Source: Bryobacterales bacterium
Lineage (GTDB): Bacteria; Acidobacteriota; Terriglobia; Bryobacterales; Bryobacteraceae
Direction of reading: 5' to 3'
DNA: 10,044 nt
Assembly (NCBI GenBank): GCA_016789785.1
Contig: JAEUQE010000281.1
Location: 1-10,044 of the forward strand
Shown: positions 7,083-10,044 of the stretch, piece by piece
Layout of the letters: each line of letters begins with the position of its first letter
Position numbering within the stretch: the first letter of the stretch is position 1
Notes under the pieces: generated by a model
What the model was told of the DNA's origin: nothing
What the model saw: the letters and a program-made list of their open reading frames with translations, nothing else
Databases searched by the model: none
Made by a program: the position numbers and the translations under genes

Positions 7083-7427
7083 TTGCCCTTGAACGAAGTG
7101 CAGGAGAAGGTGTTTCATCGGAAATTGGAGCAACTGAAGCTTATGCCGGAACAACGTGAAGAAGCGCTGGAGTATGTGACCTCGTGGGAACGGCGTGGGA
7201 TTGAGAAGGGCCGGCAGGAGGGGCGTCAAGAGGGCCGGAAAGAGGGACGAAAGGAAGGCCAGACCGAAGCCTTGCGCGAGGTTCTGATCGAAATCCCGAC
7301 TTCCCGCTTCGGTCCCGTCGACGAACGCATCGCGGCGAAGATCGGCAAACTAGAGTCCGTGGATGAGTTGCGCCGCCTGACGCACGAAGCGCTCAACGTC
7401 CGCTCGATTCGCAAACTCGGGATCTGA
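7083..7427 (+). pseudogene. C-terminal remnant of an Rpn/DUF4351-type protein
   Basis: About 114 residues from a TTG with no ribosome binding site; the frame stays open only back to 7017. 'SWERRGIEKGRQEG' followed by repeated (R/K)-(Q/K)-EG units, and then 'SRFGPVDERIAAKIGKLESVDELRRL', match the C-terminal part of Rpn/YhgA-like PD-(D/E)XK nuclease-type proteins and DUF4351. In intact members a nuclease domain of some 200 residues comes first. It is absent here, where the thioesterase gene ends 123 nt upstream. It is most likely a decayed, transposase-related gene left after a deletion or partial insertion. Expression as a small coiled-coil protein cannot be excluded. Confidence 0.65.
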
Positions 7428-7616
7428 TTCGGCGCCGGGCACGAGAGGTCTTTCCGGCAAGACATAGCCTGCAACGAACCGCCTGAGACCGCCGAGGTGA
7501 ATCGACGCTGGGCACCCGTTTCATCGCTCGCAAAGGTGCCAAGATCGCCAAGCCAAAATTCTTGAGATCATGCGTGGTGTACACGACGGAAGTGTGGCGT
7601 AGCGCCAGCCCACATG

Positions 7617-8273
7617 CTATTGCTGCTTCGATTGCGGTGCGCCCGCTCGGCGAAGCGTTGGTTTGCGAAACGGACGTTGCGAGCCTGCGGTAGCCGCGAG
7701 GCGCGCCATCATCGCGGCGTAACCATCGGGGTCGGGTTCGATCGCCGCCGCGATTTTCGGCGCTGTCTGCACGGCGTCTTCCTCGCGCTGCTGGTAGCGC
7801 AACTCCACGGATTTCGGAATCAGAATTCCGGACCGGGCGCAGGCGCCAATCCAAACGAGATGGGGATTTCCGGGTGCCGCCAGATCCATGTCGTGCCCCA
7901 ATCGCGCGTGCGCGAACTGATGCGCCAGTTCGCCTCGCAGTTCCTCTTCCGACTTCGCGCGCAGCACGCCTCCGGAATGCACATAGAGCTTTCCTGGAAG
8001 CAGCAGATACTGCGTTTGGGGATGATCCAGCAGGACCAGTTCGAAGTCCGCCGGCAGGCCCGCGGCAGCCGCAAGCGAGCGCATGTAGGCGCGAAGCCAC
8101 TCGTCTTCGATGGGTCCTTTCCCTTGTCTTATGTCGGCGTCAATCGCTTTGAGCAGGGCGGCGCGCTTTTCTTGCGACAACGCCGGCGAGGGCGCCACAG
8201 GTGCGGTTTGACCCGGCATCGACAATGGGAGCAAAGCGGGAACAAGCAGCCACAGAGCGGAATGGCGCTTCAT
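7617..8273 (-). CDS. Secreted M48-like protein with altered HExxH (HQFAH), probably inactive
   Basis: A 218-residue protein. Residues 1-22 form a signal peptide (Lys2, Arg3, then a Leu-rich core ending near 'MPGQTA'). 'DFELVLLDHPQTQYLLLPGKLYVHSGGV' (76-103) and 'SEEELRGELAHQFAHARLGH' (108-127) match the layout of M48 peptidases, where the first block precedes HExxH. The motif reads His118-Gln119-x-x-His122: the catalytic Glu is Gln (codon CAG, + strand 7917-7919). A later 'QQREEDAVQTA' could carry the third zinc ligand. In zinc peptidases this Glu-to-Gln change normally abolishes catalysis while leaving metal binding possible, so a binding or regulatory role is likely, unless the base is a sequencing error. 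It lies 55 nt downstream of the aminotransferase gene on the same strand. No good ribosome binding site is visible. Confidence 0.75.
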   Translation of the reverse strand: MKRHSALWLLVPALLPLSMPGQTAPVAPSPALSQEKRAALLKAIDADIRQGKGPIEDEWLRAYMRSLAAAAGLPADFELVLLDHPQTQYLLLPGKLYVHSGGVLRAKSEEELRGELAHQFAHARLGHDMDLAAPGNPHLVWIGACARSGILIPKSVELRYQQREEDAVQTAPKIAAAIEPDPDGYAAMMARLAATAGSQRPFRKPTLRRAGAPQSKQQ

Positions 8274-8328
8274 GCCGCATTTGACGCTCGCGACAACGCG
8301 GCGGTTTCAACTCCAGGGTGGCCTCCGC

Positions 8329-9636
8329 TTACACCAACTCCTTGGCGTATTTCTGAATCTTGACGATCGCCGCCGCGATCGCCTCCATGTCCTCACGCGG
8401 GCCGAGCAGCATGGTCTGCGTGAACCAAACTGCCTCCTCGCAAAGCAGATCGTTCTCGGGACACTGATTCCGCTCCATCCAGGCCTTTCGGTCCTGTTCA
8501 GAAAACAGGCGCGTATAGGCGGAAGAACTCAGTGTGTTGGTAATCAGAGGCTCCTTGTTCAGGGGCTTGTAGCCTGAGGACGCGGGAACGCCCTCGGCCG
8601 ACAGCGCCTTCAGGAACTTCGCGCGCGGCAGCCCGGCGAACTGCTGCTTATCGTAGCGGAACATATACAGATGCCACGCGTTGCGCGAGCAGCCCTCATG
8701 CAGCCGCGCCGGATGAATGCCCTTGATCTGATTGAACAGCGAAGTAAGATGCGCGGCGTTCGACTCGCGCTGCAGCGATTGTCTTTCGATGCGCGCCATC
8801 TGCGACATGAGCAACGCCGCCTGAAATTCCGTCATGCGCAGATTGAGTCCGGTCTGATGATAACCACTTACGGGCCGGTGCAGGTTGGAGCCGTTACTGT
8901 GAAACGTGGAGCACTTGTGAAAGAGCTCCGTATCATTGGTGAGTACGGCCCCGCCCTCGCCCGAGTTCAGATTCTTGGAAGCTTGAAAGCTGAAGCATCC
9001 GGCCGCGCCCCAGGTGCCGACCTTGCGCTTCCGCCATTCTCCAAGATGCGCCTGGCAGGCATCTTCGATCACCGGGATCTTGTGCTTTGCGCCGATCGCG
9101 AGGATCGCATCCAGATCCGCGGGCGCGCCCGCCATGTGCACCGGAATGATCGCCCTGGTCCGCGATGTGATCCTGGCCTCCAGCTTCCGCGCGTCCATTT
9201 GAAAAGTCTCGCGATTTGAATCCACAAACACGGGAAGCGCGAACTTTTCGAGCACCGCGTTGAGCGTCGCCACGAAGGTATAGGGAGGGAGGATCACCTC
9301 ATCGCCCGCGCCGACTCCCAACGCCGAGAGTGAAGTGAGCAATGCGCTGGTTCCATTGGCGACCGCGAGACAATGCCGGGCGCCGGTCAACTGCGCGTAC
9401 TTCTCTTCGAACTGCGCTACCACGCGGCCGTTGCCGCGATACCATTTGCCGCTACGCAGTACGCTGAGCAGCGCCTGTTCCTCGGCGTCGTCAAATACAG
9501 GCCAGGAATGCGCGCCCGCCTTGCGCACGGGCTCGCCGCCGAGGATAGCGGGCTTTCCCGACGCCGCCGCAAGGGAGTGGACGGAGAGTGCCGCGGGAAG
9601 CGCGGTGGAAGTGGCGAGGAAGTTTCGGCGGTTCAT
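8329..9636 (-). CDS. DegT/DnrJ/EryC1/StrS-family aminotransferase with twin-arginine leader
   Basis: A 435-residue protein starting at ATG 9634-9636 (MNRRNFL). An in-frame TTG 15 nt upstream is rejected because it would push the leader inward. Residues 1-25 look like a Tat signal: RRNFL, then a hydrophobic Ala/Leu stretch. The enzyme part is typical: 'SGKWYRGNG' (62-70), 'AVANGTSALLT' (91-101, phosphate binding), 'VIEDACQAHLGE' with Asp192 to the pyridine nitrogen, and 'SFQASKNLNSGEGGAV' with Lys221 as the PLP Schiff-base lysine. The family transaminates keto-sugars for cell-surface glycans and antibiotics, normally in the cytoplasm. A Tat leader implies export of the folded, cofactor-loaded protein, or a leader kept by fusion; the substrate is unknown. 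There is no Shine-Dalgarno site; TATGAT lies 6 nt before the ATG. Confidence 0.9.
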   Translation of the reverse strand: MNRRNFLATSTALPAALSVHSLAAASGKPAILGGEPVRKAGAHSWPVFDDAEEQALLSVLRSGKWYRGNGRVVAQFEEKYAQLTGARHCLAVANGTSALLTSLSALGVGAGDEVILPPYTFVATLNAVLEKFALPVFVDSNRETFQMDARKLEARITSRTRAIIPVHMAGAPADLDAILAIGAKHKIPVIEDACQAHLGEWRKRKVGTWGAAGCFSFQASKNLNSGEGGAVLTNDTELFHKCSTFHSNGSNLHRPVSGYHQTGLNLRMTEFQAALLMSQMARIERQSLQRESNAAHLTSLFNQIKGIHPARLHEGCSRNAWHLYMFRYDKQQFAGLPRAKFLKALSAEGVPASSGYKPLNKEPLITNTLSSSAYTRLFSEQDRKAWMERNQCPENDLLCEEAVWFTQTMLLGPREDMEAIAAAIVKIQKYAKELV

Positions 9637-9642
9637 CCGGAC

Positions 9643-9648
9643 ATCATA
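9643..9648 (-). promoter_or_regulatory. Possible -10 element (TATGAT) for a leaderless transcript of the aminotransferase gene
   Basis: TATGAT (5 of 6 to TATAAT) ends 6 nt before the ATG, so transcription would begin at or near the start codon. The gene has no Shine-Dalgarno site. There is no good -35 at 17 nt; a TTAACA lies 22 nt upstream. Confidence 0.3.
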
Positions 9649-9685
9649 CAACGTACCCGGAACCTGAGCGTGTTAACCACACTGC

Positions 9686-10044
9686 TCAGTGATCGTGGAC
9701 GTGAGCAGGACGCATACTGGTAATGCTTTGTCTGACCATGGCGCAATCTGTCTGCGACCGGCCCTGTTGCCTGGCGATCTGGTACCGGCGGTCCTCTCTC
9801 TCGTTTCCTTTGCGGAGGCACGCGATCGGCCCAGACTGACCGGTCAGGAAGGCGACATGCGCGTCGCGGCGTTCGGACGGAACTACTTCTCTCAAGGAAC
9901 TGGGGACGTCGAACAGAGCGCTCGTCAGAACGTTTGAAACGCGGACCGGTTCTTCGACGGTGGTTCCTTGCACGCGTCCGGTGGCGTCCTTCCACTCGTA
10001 ATGGCTGCGGATCTGAAGACATCCCAAACTCGGAACCGCGAATA
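9686..10044 (-). CDS. 3' end of an unrecognised protein, cut by the window edge
   Basis: This frame on the - strand is open to the window end and gives about 119 residues. The first half reads like real protein, 'LQIRSHYEWKDATGRVQG' and then 'SALFDVPSSLREVVPSE'. It resembles the C-terminus of small periplasmic-type proteins common in acidobacteria that end shortly after a 'LF-x-VP' stretch; that resemblance is from memory and not tested. The last 60 residues are Arg/Gln-rich and less protein-like, so the original stop may have been lost. The stop lies 49 nt before the aminotransferase start. Confidence 0.45.
   Translation of the reverse strand, partial: FAVPSLGCLQIRSHYEWKDATGRVQGTTVEEPVRVSNVLTSALFDVPSSLREVVPSERRDAHVAFLTGQSGPIACLRKGNEREDRRYQIARQQGRSQTDCAMVRQSITSMRPAHVHDH

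Noticed and set aside
7614..8363. Open frame on the + strand (249 codons) opposite the M48-like gene
   Set aside because: The - strand reading has a signal peptide and an M48-like layout; the + strand reading is Arg/Gln-rich with no motif.

Overview
The window is GC-rich (about 60% by eye) and densely packed with genes. It looks like chromosomal DNA of a soil-type bacterium. Three things suggest an acidobacterium of the Solibacter/Bryobacter kind: a DegT-type aminotransferase with a twin-arginine leader, a secreted HIT-like protein, and a cut-off protein ending in an 'LF-x-VP...PSE' type C-terminus. This assignment is inference from protein style; there is no rRNA or other marker gene.

Region 1 (1-3824, + strand) is a tight run of four genes that I cannot place in a known pathway: a 5'-truncated protein with a zinc-protease motif (HEVSH plus a downstream Glu), a small helical protein that starts 1 nt after its stop, a coiled-coil protein with a Gly/Pro/Thr repeat tail that overlaps it by 11 nt, and a 364-residue helical protein. 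An inverted repeat followed by a T-rich run at 3862-3929 probably ends this operon. This is the part most likely to be an undescribed system.

Region 2 (3825-4434) is about 610 bp with no convincing gene.

Region 3 (4435-6959, + strand) is a second compact operon: a secreted HIT-like histidine-triad protein, a full-length altronate/galactarate dehydratase (sugar-acid catabolism), and a YbgC/FadM-type hotdog acyl-CoA thioesterase, with gaps of 9 and 8 nt.

Region 4 (6960-7616) holds decaying material: the C-terminal part of an Rpn/DUF4351-type protein without its nuclease domain, and a possible PIN-domain scrap on the other strand.

Region 5 (7617-10044, - strand) reads right to left. It has the 3' end of an unrecognised protein cut by the window edge, then a Tat-leader DegT/DnrJ/EryC1/StrS aminotransferase, then a secreted M48-like protein whose HExxH motif reads HQFAH, so it is probably not an active protease. 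Separately, the pentamer CTTAC is strongly biased to the + strand, in all three codon phases.
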